Source: UBA8828 sp046315175
Lineage (GTDB): Bacteria; Verrucomicrobiota; Verrucomicrobiia; Opitutales; UBA953
DNA length: 64,000 nucleotides
Direction of reading: 5' to 3'
Assembly: GCA_046315175.1 (NCBI GenBank)
Contig: JBKDBK010000002.1
Location: 9,795 to 73,794, forward strand
The notes under the pieces are model-generated. The model made no database searches. It saw only the letters and a program-made list of their open reading frames with translations, and had not been told where the DNA came from. A program made the translations under genes and the position numbers. How positions within the stretch are numbered: position 1 is the first letter of the stretch; each line of letters opens with the position of its first letter. Positions 21,950 through 31,194 of the stretch are shown one piece after another.

Positions 21950-24099
21950 TGCTTCTTCAGCTTCTCGAGCTTGCGGGCGATCTCCTCTTGGTCGCGCTCC
22001 AGGCGGCGGAACCGCTCGACCTGGCCGACGCGCTCGTAGTACTCCTTCATCGCGCCGAGTAGGCCGGAGACGGTCTTCATCCGGAAGACGTCGCCGTCGC
22101 CCTCCAGCTTGCGCTTGTAGGTTCGCTCGAGGTCGTTGAGGAAGAAGGTTTCCCGCTCCTTGTCGCCCTTGACCGACAGGTAATAGCCCTCGAGGGCGGC
22201 CTTGAAGGTCGGCAGGTGCTCGGCGTGGTCGCGCATCACGTCGCGGTAGAGGTTGCGCACGCGGTCGGCGTGCTCGGGCCCCTTCGCCGTCCAGTGGGCC
22301 GCCTGCCGGTGAATCGCCTTCAGGATCAGGTCCATCCGGTCGGGGTGCTCCTTGGCGAGGCGGTAGTACTGCCCGCGCAGGGCGGTGATCGCCTCGTTGT
22401 CGGTCCAGGTCGGGGCGATGTGGCGCGCCTCCAGCTCGTCGGCGAGGAGACGCAGGTCGGGCCACTTGTCGAAGGCGGAGCGGATGCCCTTCACCACCGA
22501 CCTCCACGTGGCGAGGGATGTCTTGGCGTCCGTCTCCTCCAGCGCGGCCGCGTAGGCTTCCCAGGCCGGGAGGAAACGGTCGGCGGTGTCCACCGCCTGG
22601 GCGAGGGTCTCGCGGCGCAGCTCATCCTCGGCGCGCTGCCCGTAGAACCCCGAGATGAGGAGGAGCCGGCGCGCGGCGGTGGCGGCGCCGGAGCGCCGCT
22701 GCTTGTCGCCGAGGAGCTCGACCATGAACTCCGGCACGGCCTTTCCCGTCTGGGGATCGCCGGTCATGCCGCAGGAGTAGCCGTCGCTGTAGCGTCCGGT
22801 GTCCATGTTCCACTCGCCGCGGTCGGAAAGGTAGGCGAACCAGGCGTGGCCGCCGCGGTTGCCCTCGCCTGTCACGTAGGCCGCCGGGATGCCGACGGCG
22901 CGCGCGGTGCTGGTGGCGAAGTGGCCTTGGTGCATGCAGATGCCGCCGCACTTGAGGATGTCGGCCAGCGAGCCGTCGGTGTAGTCGGGCCCCATCGGCT
23001 TGCCGCCCGTGACGAAGTCCATCCGGTACTTGATCATGCCGTAGGTCGAGCCCCAGCCCTCCTGCTTCAGCCGGCGGAACTCCCTCAGCGCCCAGTCCAT
23101 CTCCTCCTCGGAGACGTCGGCGGCGACGACCCAGACCAGCTCCTCGGGCGAGAGCTGGGTGAGCCGCGTCTCGAGCCGGTTGGCCTGGTCGTGATCGCGA
23201 TACCAGCGGTAGCGGCGAAGGGGGTCGATGGGGTTGGCCTCGCGCACCAGGCGCCGCCAATGCATCGGTCGGTCGTAGACCACGGCCATGGCGACCTGCA
23301 GGTTGAGGTTGCGCCAGCGGAATTCGGGGCGGTCGTCTTCCCAGAGCCTGGCCCAGGTGCGCAGGCCGGCCGCGACGTCGTCCTGCGGCTTGACCGTGGC
23401 GAGCCACGCCTCGAGCGCCTCGGGGCGGGCGGTCAGCTCGCGGAGGAAGTCGGCCGCGGGCTCGTTGTCGCGCGTCAGCTCGCGGAGCTTGTCCGGCCCG
23501 GCGCGCCGGATGAACGCGGCCTGCATGGCGCCGAGGGTGAAGTAGGGGCTTTGCCATAGCCGGTCGTAGCGCTTGGCGCCGCTCGACCGGGTGGTCGCCT
23601 TGAGGGCGGGCACGAGGCCGCGCTCGAGGCGGGAGGCGTGGACTTCCCAGCGGCCGTCGGCGACGCGCGCGGCGGTGTCGGCCAGCAGCTTTTCCCGCGT
23701 CGCCCGGTCGGTCAGGGCGGGGCCGATGAACGAGTAGGCGGTGTCATCCTCCGATGTCTCGGTGTAGGCCGGTCCCGAGTCCTTGGGCTTGGACTCGGCC
23801 ACCACCGCGGGCTTGGCCTCGGGTGCGGCCGGCTTGGCCGGCTCCGGCGCGACGGCGACCGGTGCGGCAGGCTCGGGCTCCCGGCCGAGCAGGTCGTCGA
23901 CCAAGCTGTAGGTGCGACCCTCGGTCTTGGCCTCGTTGACGCGTTCCTGATACTCATCCCAGGCCAGGAAGCCCACGATCGCGACCAAGGGGATGAGCAG
24001 CAGCGAGGCATAGCCGTCGGCGGAGCCTCCCTCCTTGGGGGCCTGCGGCGGCCGGTAAGGCTGAGGACGGCGCGGCGGGATGCGGCGGGGTGTGGACAT
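21946..24099 (-). CDS. Membrane-anchored transglutaminase-like protein
   Basis: This 717-residue protein has a Pro/Arg-rich cytoplasmic start, one membrane segment (about 31-46) and an Ala/Pro/Lys-rich linker (about 73-110). A large extracytoplasmic region contains a transglutaminase-like core: Cys388 in GGICMHQGHFATSTARAVGIPA, His418 in GGHAWFAY and Asp433 in NMDTGRY, the expected Cys-His-Asp order. The C-terminal 280 residues are helical with a charged coiled-coil end. Relatives with this core act as proteases, cross-linkers or peptide-bond enzymes, and the substrate here is unknown. The stop overlaps pdxJ (ATGA), and it lies 58 bases after uvrA. Confidence 0.72.
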   Translation of the reverse strand: MSTPRRIPPRRPQPYRPPQAPKEGGSADGYASLLLIPLVAIVGFLAWDEYQERVNEAKTEGRTYSLVDDLLGREPEPAAPVAVAPEPAKPAAPEAKPAVVAESKPKDSGPAYTETSEDDTAYSFIGPALTDRATREKLLADTAARVADGRWEVHASRLERGLVPALKATTRSSGAKRYDRLWQSPYFTLGAMQAAFIRRAGPDKLRELTRDNEPAADFLRELTARPEALEAWLATVKPQDDVAAGLRTWARLWEDDRPEFRWRNLNLQVAMAVVYDRPMHWRRLVREANPIDPLRRYRWYRDHDQANRLETRLTQLSPEELVWVVAADVSEEEMDWALREFRRLKQEGWGSTYGMIKYRMDFVTGGKPMGPDYTDGSLADILKCGGICMHQGHFATSTARAVGIPAAYVTGEGNRGGHAWFAYLSDRGEWNMDTGRYSDGYSCGMTGDPQTGKAVPEFMVELLGDKQRRSGAATAARRLLLISGFYGQRAEDELRRETLAQAVDTADRFLPAWEAYAAALEETDAKTSLATWRSVVKGIRSAFDKWPDLRLLADELEARHIAPTWTDNEAITALRGQYYRLAKEHPDRMDLILKAIHRQAAHWTAKGPEHADRVRNLYRDVMRDHAEHLPTFKAALEGYYLSVKGDKERETFFLNDLERTYKRKLEGDGDVFRMKTVSGLLGAMKEYYERVGQVERFRRLERDQEEIARKLEKLKKQ

Positions 24100-24157
24100 G
24101 TCGGGCGAGGGTGTGGCGTTCCTCCTGGGCTAGGCGGCGGGTGGAGGTTGTCGGGCT

Positions 24158-27100
24158 TTATTGTAGACGCTTGGCCCTTGGTTCCAATCCGATTCGGAGG
24201 GCGGTGGCCAGCGCGGGCGCCGTCGGGGAGCCCTTTTTTCCGGCCAAGCCCTCGGGCGGGCCTTGGTGCAGCAGGCGCCCGCCCCCGGCGCCGCCCTCGG
24301 GGCCGATTTCCACGAGCCAGTCGGCCTCGGCGAGGATGTCGGGATGGTGCTCGATGACGACCACGGTGTGGCCTTGGTCGACCAGCTCGTGGAGCAGGGC
24401 GAGGAGCTTGCGGATGTCGGCCGGGTGCAGGCCGATGCTGGGCTCCTCGAGGAGGTAGAGGTTGGGTTGGATCCGGCCCCGCGCGCGCTCGGCGAAGGTG
24501 GGCAACCCGCGGATCAGCTCGCTGACCAGCTTCAGGCGCTGCGCCTCGCCGCCCGAGAGCGTCGGGCTGCTTTGACCGAGGGCGAGGTAGCCGAGCCCCG
24601 TCCGGGCCATCAGGCCGCACATCTCGCGCAGGCGGATGTCGCTCCCGAGGAAGTCGGCCGCCTCGGCGAAGGTCATCGCGAGGATGTCGGCCGCCGACTT
24701 GCCGTTCCAGCGGATGGAGCCCGCCACCGGCCCGAAGCGGCTGCCGCCGCAGGCCTCGCAGGGGACATAGGTCTCCGGCAGGAAGCTCATCTCGAGGCGG
24801 GCGCGGCCCGCGCCGGAGCACGCCTCGCAGCGCCCGCCCGGGGTGTTGAACGAGAAGAAGCCCGGCCCGAGGCCGCGCAGCGCCGCCTCGGGCAGCTTGG
24901 CCAGCCGCTCGCGCACGAGGTCCCACGCCCCGATGTAGGTGGCGGGCGTCGAGCGCGGCGTCTTGCCGATGGGGTCCTGGTCGACGACCACCAGCTGCCG
25001 CAGGCCGCGCAGGCCGCGCAGCTCGCGGAAGGCCCGGTCGCCGAGGCCGAGCGCGGCGCCGTCGGAGGCCTTGGCGCCATCCCTCCCGCGCTGGATGGCC
25101 TGCCGGGCAACCGGCGCGAGGAGGTCGGAGAGCAGGGTGGACTTGCCCGCGCCCGAGACGCCCGCCACCACGCAGAGGCGCCCGCGCGGCAGCCGCAGGT
25201 CGAAGCCGCGCAGGTTGCGCAGCGCGGCGCCGTCCAGCTCGATCCAGCCCTCCGGGGCCTCCTTGCCGCGCGGGTTCACCGGCCGCCGGGAGCCGCGCAT
25301 CGGGTGCGCCATCGGCTCCCGCAGCGCCGCGCCGGTCAGCGAGCCCGCGGTTGCCATCACCTCGCGCACCGTGCCTTGGGCGAGGATGCGGCCGCCGTCG
25401 CGCCCGGCGCCCGGCCCCATGTCCACCACCCGGTCGGCCGCCCGCATGGTGTCCTCGTCGTGCTCCACGACCAGCACGGTGTTGCCGCGGTCGCGCAGCG
25501 CCTTGAGCGAGTCGATCAGCCGGTCGTTGTCCCTCGGGTGCAACCCGATGCTCGGCTCGTCGAGCACGTAGAGCGCGCCCGAGAGGGTGGACCCAAGCTG
25601 CGAGGCGAGCCGGATGCGCTGGGCCTCCCCGCCGGAGAGCGTGTCGGCCGGGCGGTCGAGCGCGAGATAGCCCAGGCCCACTCCCGAGAGGAAGTCGAGC
25701 CGGGCCGCGATTTCCGGCAGGAGGGCGTCGGCCACCGCCCGCTCGCGCGCGGCCAGCCTCAGCCCGCGCAGGAAGGCGAGCCCCTCCGACGGCGGCAGGG
25801 CGAGCAGCCCGGGGAGGGAGAGCGAGCGGGAGCCCTCGCCCAGGCGGATGTTCCTGCCCAGCGGGGCGAGGCGCGCCCCCGAGCAGGCCGGGCAGACGGC
25901 CTCGCCCACGCGGTCCGCCAGCGCGTCCTCGTTGAGCGTCTCCGCCTCGTCGGCCGCGAACCGCTCGATGACGCGGCCGTGCCCGCGGCAGGCGGGACAC
26001 CAGCCGCGGGGGGAGTTCCAGGAGAGGTGCTTTGGGTCGATCTCGGGGTAGGCCTCGCCCGTCGCCGCGTCGACCCGCGCGGTGGAGAGGAGCGCGACCT
26101 CGCGGCCGCGGGCGTCGACCAGCGCGACGACGCCCTTCCCGATGCGCAGGGCCTCGCGCGCCGCGGCCCGGAGCGCCCGCTCGCCCTTCCCGGGCTCGGC
26201 GCCGGGCCGGGTGACGGCGCCGCGCGGGCCGAGGTCGGCCACCACGGCGTCGACGTCGTGCTCGCGGTAACGGTCCAGGCCCTTGAAGCCGGTCGCGTCG
26301 ACCAGCTCGCCGTCGCACCTCAGCCGCGACATCCCGTGGTCCAGCGCCCACTCGGCCAGCGGCCGGTGGTGGCCCTTTCGCCCGCGCACAAGCGGGGCGG
26401 CCAGGTGAAGGATCCCCTTTGCGCCCGCGGCGAGCTCCGCCAGCCGCCGCACCACCGCGTCCTCGGTCAGGCTCACCAGGGGCTTGCCCGTGGAGGGGCT
26501 GTGCGGGGTTCCCGCCCGCGCGTAGAGCACCCGGAGGTACTGGGCCACCTCCGTGACCGTGGCCACGGTGGACTTCGAGGAGCCGCGGGTGACGCGCTGC
26601 TCGATCGCGACCGCCGGCGGCAGGCCGCGGAGCGCGTCCAGGTCGGGCTTGGGCAGCTGCTCGACGAACTGGCGCGCATAGGCCGAGACGCACTCGAGGT
26701 ACCGCCGCTGGCCCTCGGCGAAGAGGATGTCGAAGGCCAGGGTCGACTTGCCCGAGCCGGAGACGCCCGTCAGCACGGTCAGCTGGCCGTGCGGCAGGTC
26801 GAGGGAGACATCCCGCAGGTTGTGCTCGCGTCCGCCTCGCAACTCGATCGCCCGGGTTCGGGCCTGCCTCGGCGCCGCCGCGGACGGGGCGAAGGCGTCG
26901 GATTCCGAGGCCAGCAGCCGGCCCGTCGGGGTCGTGCCCCGGGCCAAGTCGGCCGGAGTCCCCTCCGCCACGAGCCGCCCGCCCGCCGGTCCCGCCTCGG
27001 GGCCGAGCTCGGCGAGCCAGTCGCAGGCGGCCAGCACGTCGCGGTGGTGCTCGACCACGACCAGCGAGTGGCCGCGGCCGGCGAGCCGCTGGAGCAGGCC

Positions 27101-29722
27101 GAGCAGCCGGTCCACGTCCTCGCGGTGCAGCCCGGTCGTGGGCTCGTCGAGCAGCAGCAGGGCGCCGTCCGGTCGCTTGCCGCGCGCCTTGGCGCCCCGT
27201 CCCTTCCGGACGGGCTCGCGGTCGAGCTCGCCGAGGAAACGGACCAGCTTGAGGCGCTGCGCCTCGCCGCCCGAGAGCGTGGTCAGCGGCTGGCCCAGGC
27301 GCAGGTACCCCAGGCCGACCTCCTCGAGAACGGCGAGCTGCCCGGTCGCGGGCGTGCGCGCGCCGAGGAAGGCGCGAGCCTCCGCCACCGTCATGCCGAG
27401 CAGGTCCGCGACGGATTGACCGTCCACCTTCAGCCGCAGGATCTCGTCCCGGAACCGCTTGCCCTCGCAGGCGGGGCAGGGGACGGCGACGTCCGACAGG
27501 AACTGCATCTCGACCGTCTCCCAGCCCGCGCCGCCGCAGCGCTCGCAGCGGCCCTCGCCCGCGTTGAAGGAGAAGTGCGAGGGCGTGAGACCCTCGGCCT
27601 TCGCCGCCTCGCTGTTGCCCAGCCAGTTGCGGATGGCGTCCCAAGCCCCGGTGTAGAGGGCCGGGTTCGAGCGCGGCGTCCGGGTTACCGGCGATTGGTC
27701 GACCAGCGCGACCTCCGACACCGCCTGGCCGAGCCGAACCCAGCCCGGGTCCTCGCCTCGCGCCTCGCCCGTCTCCGGGTCGCGGCCGCCCAGCACCTGG
27801 TGCAGGAGCGTCGACTTGCCCGACCCGGATACGCCGCAGAGGCCGACCAAACGGCCCATGGGCAGCGACACGCGGAAGTCGCGCAGGTTGTTCGCGGACG
27901 CGCCGCGCACCTCGATGCGCGGCGTCGAGGCCGTCACCGGGCGGCCCGCCGACGCGGCCGGCCGGCGCCTGCCCGAGAGCCACTCGCCCGTGGCCGAGCC
28001 CTTGGCCCTCGTCACGCCCGCCGGCGGCCCCTCGTAGACGAGCCGGCCGCCCTCGGCGCCGGGGCGCGGCCCGATCTCGATCAGCCAGTCGGCCGACCGC
28101 ATGACCGACTCGTCGTGCTCGACCACGACCACCGTGTTGCCTTGGTCGACCAGGCTGCGGAGAATCCCGACCATGCGGCCGATGTCCCGCGCGTGCATGC
28201 CCACGCTGGGCTCGTCGAGGATGAAGACCGTGTCGGCCAGCGCCGCGCCCAGGCACGAGGTCAGGTTGACCCGCTGGACCTCGCCGCCGGACAGCGTGCG
28301 GGAAAGCCGGTCGAGCGCGAGGTAGCCAAGGCCGACCGTCTCGAGGTAGCCCAGCCGCGCGAGGATGGCCTCGTGCGCGTGCTCCGCCGGGTGGCGGGCC
28401 TTGGCCGGCCGCCCCGGCTCCAGGCGGGCGCGGAGCTCGGTCACCGTCAGCCGATACAGCTCGGGGAGCGTCGAACCCTCCCATCGCCAGCAGAGCGACT
28501 CCGGCTGGAAGCGGGCGCCGGCGCAGCCAGGGCACGTCTCGTAGGCCCGGTAACGCGAGAGGAAGACGCGCACATGCATCTTGTAGGTGGTCGACTCAAG
28601 CCAGCGGAAAAAGCCGCGGATGCCGTACCACTTGCTCGACCACTCGCCCGGCTGGTAATCCGGCTGCCCGTCGCGCACGAGGTCGCGCTGGGCCTCGGTC
28701 AGCGCCGACCAGGGCCGGTCGACCGGGATTCCCCTGGCGCGGCAGGCGCGCATGAGGTCGCGCTGGCTCTCGCCGTAGACCGAGCCTTGGAAGGGGGCGA
28801 TCGCGCCCTCGGCCAGCGAGAGCGACGGGTCGGGGATGATCTTGGACCAGTCGAGGCCGATCACCCGCCCGAAGCCGCGGCAGGCGGGACACGCCCCGAG
28901 CGGGGAGTTGAAGGAGAAGAGTCCCGGCGTCGCCGGGCGGAAGCGTCGGCCGTCCACCGGCGACTCCAGGTGCTCGGAGACCCGCAGCCGCTCTCCGCCC
29001 TCGGACCCGAGCAGCCGGATGCGCCCCCCGCCGAGCCGGAAGGCCGCGCGCGCCGCCTCGTCGAAGCGCCCGCGCTCCCCGTCCGCCAGGCGCAGGCGAT
29101 CCTGCGCCACGGTGATCTCGGCCAGGCTTTCCGGCAGCGCCTCCTCGCCCAGCCGCGCCCAGCGGTCGCCCGCCCAGGCACGCGTGAAGCCGGCGCGCGC
29201 GAATTCGCCCGCCACCGCCTTCCAATCCAGGCCCTCGGGCTTGGCCACCGCGAAGCCGACCACGCACTCGCCGTCGCCGAGGGCCGCCCGCCCCCGCTCC
29301 CAGGCCGCCTCGGCGCCCCCGGGGCGGATGACGCGGCCGTCCGCGGGGTCGACCAGCTCCGCGCGGTGGGCGAACCACACCTTGAACCAGTCGCAGAGCT
29401 CGGTCATCGTGCCGACGGTCGAGCGCGAGGTGCGCACGGCGTTGCCCTGGCGGATGGCGACCGACGGGCGGATGTTCTCCGCCGAGTCGAGCGCGGGCGC
29501 CGGAAGCAGCTCGAGGAACTGGCGCACATAGGGCGAGAAGGTCTCGACGTAGCGCCGCTGCCCCTCGGCGTGCAGCGTGTCGAAGACAAGCGACGACTTG
29601 CCCGCCCCGCTCAGGCCGGTGACGACGACCAGCTTCCCGACGGGGATGTCGACGTCCAGGTCCTTCAGGTTGTTCTGGCGCACGCCGCGCAGGCGGATGC
29701 TCTCGGGGGTTCGGCGCGACAT
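24158..29722 (-). CDS. uvrA: Double-length UvrA (tandem excinuclease ABC subunit A)
   Basis: At 1854 residues this is about twice the normal UvrA length of roughly 940. It contains four ABC nucleotide-binding modules. Walker A motifs are TGLSGAGKSSL, CGVSGSGKSTL, TGVSGSGKSTL and AGVSGAGKSTL, three of them with intact LSGGEAQR signatures and the first with LSGGEVQR. The Walker B ends read LDEPSVGMH, LDEPTTGLH, LDEPSIGLH and LEEPSIGLH. UvrA-specific blocks FDTLHAEGQRRYVETF and FDILFAEGQRRYLECV mark the start of each half. UvrA recognises bulky DNA damage with UvrB. The ATG at 29722 (MSRRTPES) matches family starts. The last Walker B has LEEP instead of LDEP. Confidence 0.93.
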   Translation of the reverse strand: MSRRTPESIRLRGVRQNNLKDLDVDIPVGKLVVVTGLSGAGKSSLVFDTLHAEGQRRYVETFSPYVRQFLELLPAPALDSAENIRPSVAIRQGNAVRTSRSTVGTMTELCDWFKVWFAHRAELVDPADGRVIRPGGAEAAWERGRAALGDGECVVGFAVAKPEGLDWKAVAGEFARAGFTRAWAGDRWARLGEEALPESLAEITVAQDRLRLADGERGRFDEAARAAFRLGGGRIRLLGSEGGERLRVSEHLESPVDGRRFRPATPGLFSFNSPLGACPACRGFGRVIGLDWSKIIPDPSLSLAEGAIAPFQGSVYGESQRDLMRACRARGIPVDRPWSALTEAQRDLVRDGQPDYQPGEWSSKWYGIRGFFRWLESTTYKMHVRVFLSRYRAYETCPGCAGARFQPESLCWRWEGSTLPELYRLTVTELRARLEPGRPAKARHPAEHAHEAILARLGYLETVGLGYLALDRLSRTLSGGEVQRVNLTSCLGAALADTVFILDEPSVGMHARDIGRMVGILRSLVDQGNTVVVVEHDESVMRSADWLIEIGPRPGAEGGRLVYEGPPAGVTRAKGSATGEWLSGRRRPAASAGRPVTASTPRIEVRGASANNLRDFRVSLPMGRLVGLCGVSGSGKSTLLHQVLGGRDPETGEARGEDPGWVRLGQAVSEVALVDQSPVTRTPRSNPALYTGAWDAIRNWLGNSEAAKAEGLTPSHFSFNAGEGRCERCGGAGWETVEMQFLSDVAVPCPACEGKRFRDEILRLKVDGQSVADLLGMTVAEARAFLGARTPATGQLAVLEEVGLGYLRLGQPLTTLSGGEAQRLKLVRFLGELDREPVRKGRGAKARGKRPDGALLLLDEPTTGLHREDVDRLLGLLQRLAGRGHSLVVVEHHRDVLAACDWLAELGPEAGPAGGRLVAEGTPADLARGTTPTGRLLASESDAFAPSAAAPRQARTRAIELRGGREHNLRDVSLDLPHGQLTVLTGVSGSGKSTLAFDILFAEGQRRYLECVSAYARQFVEQLPKPDLDALRGLPPAVAIEQRVTRGSSKSTVATVTEVAQYLRVLYARAGTPHSPSTGKPLVSLTEDAVVRRLAELAAGAKGILHLAAPLVRGRKGHHRPLAEWALDHGMSRLRCDGELVDATGFKGLDRYREHDVDAVVADLGPRGAVTRPGAEPGKGERALRAAAREALRIGKGVVALVDARGREVALLSTARVDAATGEAYPEIDPKHLSWNSPRGWCPACRGHGRVIERFAADEAETLNEDALADRVGEAVCPACSGARLAPLGRNIRLGEGSRSLSLPGLLALPPSEGLAFLRGLRLAARERAVADALLPEIAARLDFLSGVGLGYLALDRPADTLSGGEAQRIRLASQLGSTLSGALYVLDEPSIGLHPRDNDRLIDSLKALRDRGNTVLVVEHDEDTMRAADRVVDMGPGAGRDGGRILAQGTVREVMATAGSLTGAALREPMAHPMRGSRRPVNPRGKEAPEGWIELDGAALRNLRGFDLRLPRGRLCVVAGVSGAGKSTLLSDLLAPVARQAIQRGRDGAKASDGAALGLGDRAFRELRGLRGLRQLVVVDQDPIGKTPRSTPATYIGAWDLVRERLAKLPEAALRGLGPGFFSFNTPGGRCEACSGAGRARLEMSFLPETYVPCEACGGSRFGPVAGSIRWNGKSAADILAMTFAEAADFLGSDIRLREMCGLMARTGLGYLALGQSSPTLSGGEAQRLKLVSELIRGLPTFAERARGRIQPNLYLLEEPSIGLHPADIRKLLALLHELVDQGHTVVVIEHHPDILAEADWLVEIGPEGGAGGGRLLHQGPPEGLAGKKGSPTAPALATALRIGLEPRAKRLQ

Positions 29723-29770
29723 GGAAACCCGCCAACGGAGGGGAATCGGCCGGCTTGGCAAGCGACCCGC

Positions 29771-30331
29771 TCAGCCCGCCCGCACCAGGCCGGAGGGCGC
29801 GCAAAGCCAGCCAACCCTCCGGTCGTGAGGCTCGGTCGGCACGCGCTCGACCAGCTGGAAGTCGTGGCACCAGCCCACCGTCGCCGTCCCGGCGGGCAGC
29901 ATCGCGAGCAGGCGGTCGTAATCGCCCCCGCCTTGGCCTAGCCGATTGCCGAGCCGATCAAAGGCGATCCCTGGCGCGAGGACCAGGTCGTGGTCGGCCG
30001 CGGCGACCGCGGTCGCCGTCGCCGGCGGCTCAGGTATCCCGTGGGGACCCGCCGCCAGACCCAAGGGGCTGGAAGCCAGCCGGAGCTCCATGCCGGCGGC
30101 CCCCTGGCGGGGCAACGCGACCCGCTTGCCCGCCGCAAGCGCGGCGGCGAGCAGGAGGTCCGTCGGGAGCTCCCCGCGCGTCGCCACGTGGAGCGCAACC
30201 GCGCGGGCCGAGCGCCAGCAGTCATGGGCGAGCAGCGCCGCGGCCGCGCGCGCCTCCGCCTCCCGCTGCGCGGCCTCCCCGAGCGCCCGGCGGCGGGCGC
30301 GCATCTCGGAGCGCAGGGCGGCCTTGTCCAT
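29771..30331 (-). CDS. 5-formyltetrahydrofolate cyclo-ligase family protein
   Basis: This 186-residue enzyme converts 5-formyltetrahydrofolate to 5,10-methenyltetrahydrofolate using ATP. It begins KAALRSEMRARRRAL, shows VALHVATRGELPTDLLL and KRVALPR, and closes with LVLAPGIAFDRLGNRLGQGGGDYDRLL, the family's Gly-rich signature (usually RLGYGGGYYDR). It starts 2 bases after the ctaB stop and ends about 48 bases before uvrA, on the same strand. Confidence 0.92.
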   Translation of the reverse strand: MDKAALRSEMRARRRALGEAAQREAEARAAAALLAHDCWRSARAVALHVATRGELPTDLLLAAALAAGKRVALPRQGAAGMELRLASSPLGLAAGPHGIPEPPATATAVAAADHDLVLAPGIAFDRLGNRLGQGGGDYDRLLAMLPAGTATVGWCHDFQLVERVPTEPHDRRVGWLCAPSGLVRAG

Positions 30332-30333
30332 GC

Positions 30334-31194
30334 TCAGAACATCCGGTCGAGCACGAGCGCCAGCAGGACCAGCGGCAGGTAGAGCAGCGAGAAGAGGAAG
30401 AACGGTCGCGCGGCCTCGGCCCGGGTGGCGCCCCGGTGGAAGCGCAGGCCCAGCCGGGCGAAACCGATGCCGGCGAGGATCGCCACCGCCGCGTAGGCGA
30501 CCAGGGAGGGGTCGAGCAGGACGGGCGCGGCCGAGGCGGCCAAGGTGCCCGCGAGGAAGAGCGAGGATTGCCGGGCGGCCGACTCGCCGCTCGGATCCTC
30601 CACCGTCGCGACCCGGAATCCTCCGGCCGCGTAGTCGTCGCGCCACAGCACGGCCAGACCCATGAAATGGGGGACCTGCCAGCAGAACAGGAGGCCGAAG
30701 ATCGCCAGGTCGAAGGCCCCCACCGTGCCGGTGCGGGCCGTCGAGCCGATGAGCACCGGAAGGGCTCCGGGCAGCGAGCCCGCCACCGTGCACCAAGGGG
30801 TGCGGCACTTCAGCGGCGTGTAGAGGAAGAGGTAGGTGACGGCCGTCGCGGCGGTCATCGCCATGGCGGCGAAGTTCGCGCCGTGTCCGACCGCGGCCAG
30901 CCCGGCGGCGAGCAGGACCGAACCGAAGACGAGGGCTTGGCTTGGGCGCAGCGCGCCGGAGGGCAAGGGGCGGCCCGCCGTCCGGCGCATGCGCGCGTCC
31001 GGCCCGCGCTCCATCCACTGGTTGAGCGCCCCGCAGGCGCCCGCGGCCAGCGCCGTGCCGAGGGTCAGCCAGCCGAGCGTGGTCCAGGAGGCGCCACCGC
31101 CCGGCACGGCCGCGAGGTAACCCGCCACCGCGGTCAGCACCGCGAGAAGGGAGAGTCGGGGCTTGGTCAGCTCCCAGTAGGCCCGCCTGCTCAT
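30334..31194 (-). CDS. ctaB: Protoheme IX farnesyltransferase
   Basis: This 286-residue UbiA-type prenyltransferase with about eight or nine membrane helices makes heme O from heme B for terminal oxidases. It begins YWELTKPRLSLLAVLTAVAGY. The prenyl-diphosphate/Mg site is visible as NQWMERGPDARMRRTAGRPLPSG, and the second conserved loop contains YLFLYTPLKCRTPWCTV. The ATG overlaps the ctaA stop (ATGA), so heme O and heme A synthesis genes are coupled. No oxidase subunit gene lies in the window. Confidence 0.95.
   Translation of the reverse strand: MSRRAYWELTKPRLSLLAVLTAVAGYLAAVPGGGASWTTLGWLTLGTALAAGACGALNQWMERGPDARMRRTAGRPLPSGALRPSQALVFGSVLLAAGLAAVGHGANFAAMAMTAATAVTYLFLYTPLKCRTPWCTVAGSLPGALPVLIGSTARTGTVGAFDLAIFGLLFCWQVPHFMGLAVLWRDDYAAGGFRVATVEDPSGESAARQSSLFLAGTLAASAAPVLLDPSLVAYAAVAILAGIGFARLGLRFHRGATRAEAARPFFLFSLLYLPLVLLALVLDRMF

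Noticed and set aside
24263..29941. Very long open frame (1892 codons) antisense to uvrA, and a 1607-codon frame on the same strand in another phase
   Set aside because: Both are shadows of the GC-rich uvrA gene: low-complexity Ala/Arg/Gly composition, no recognisable domain, and complete overlap with a gene that has strong motifs throughout.
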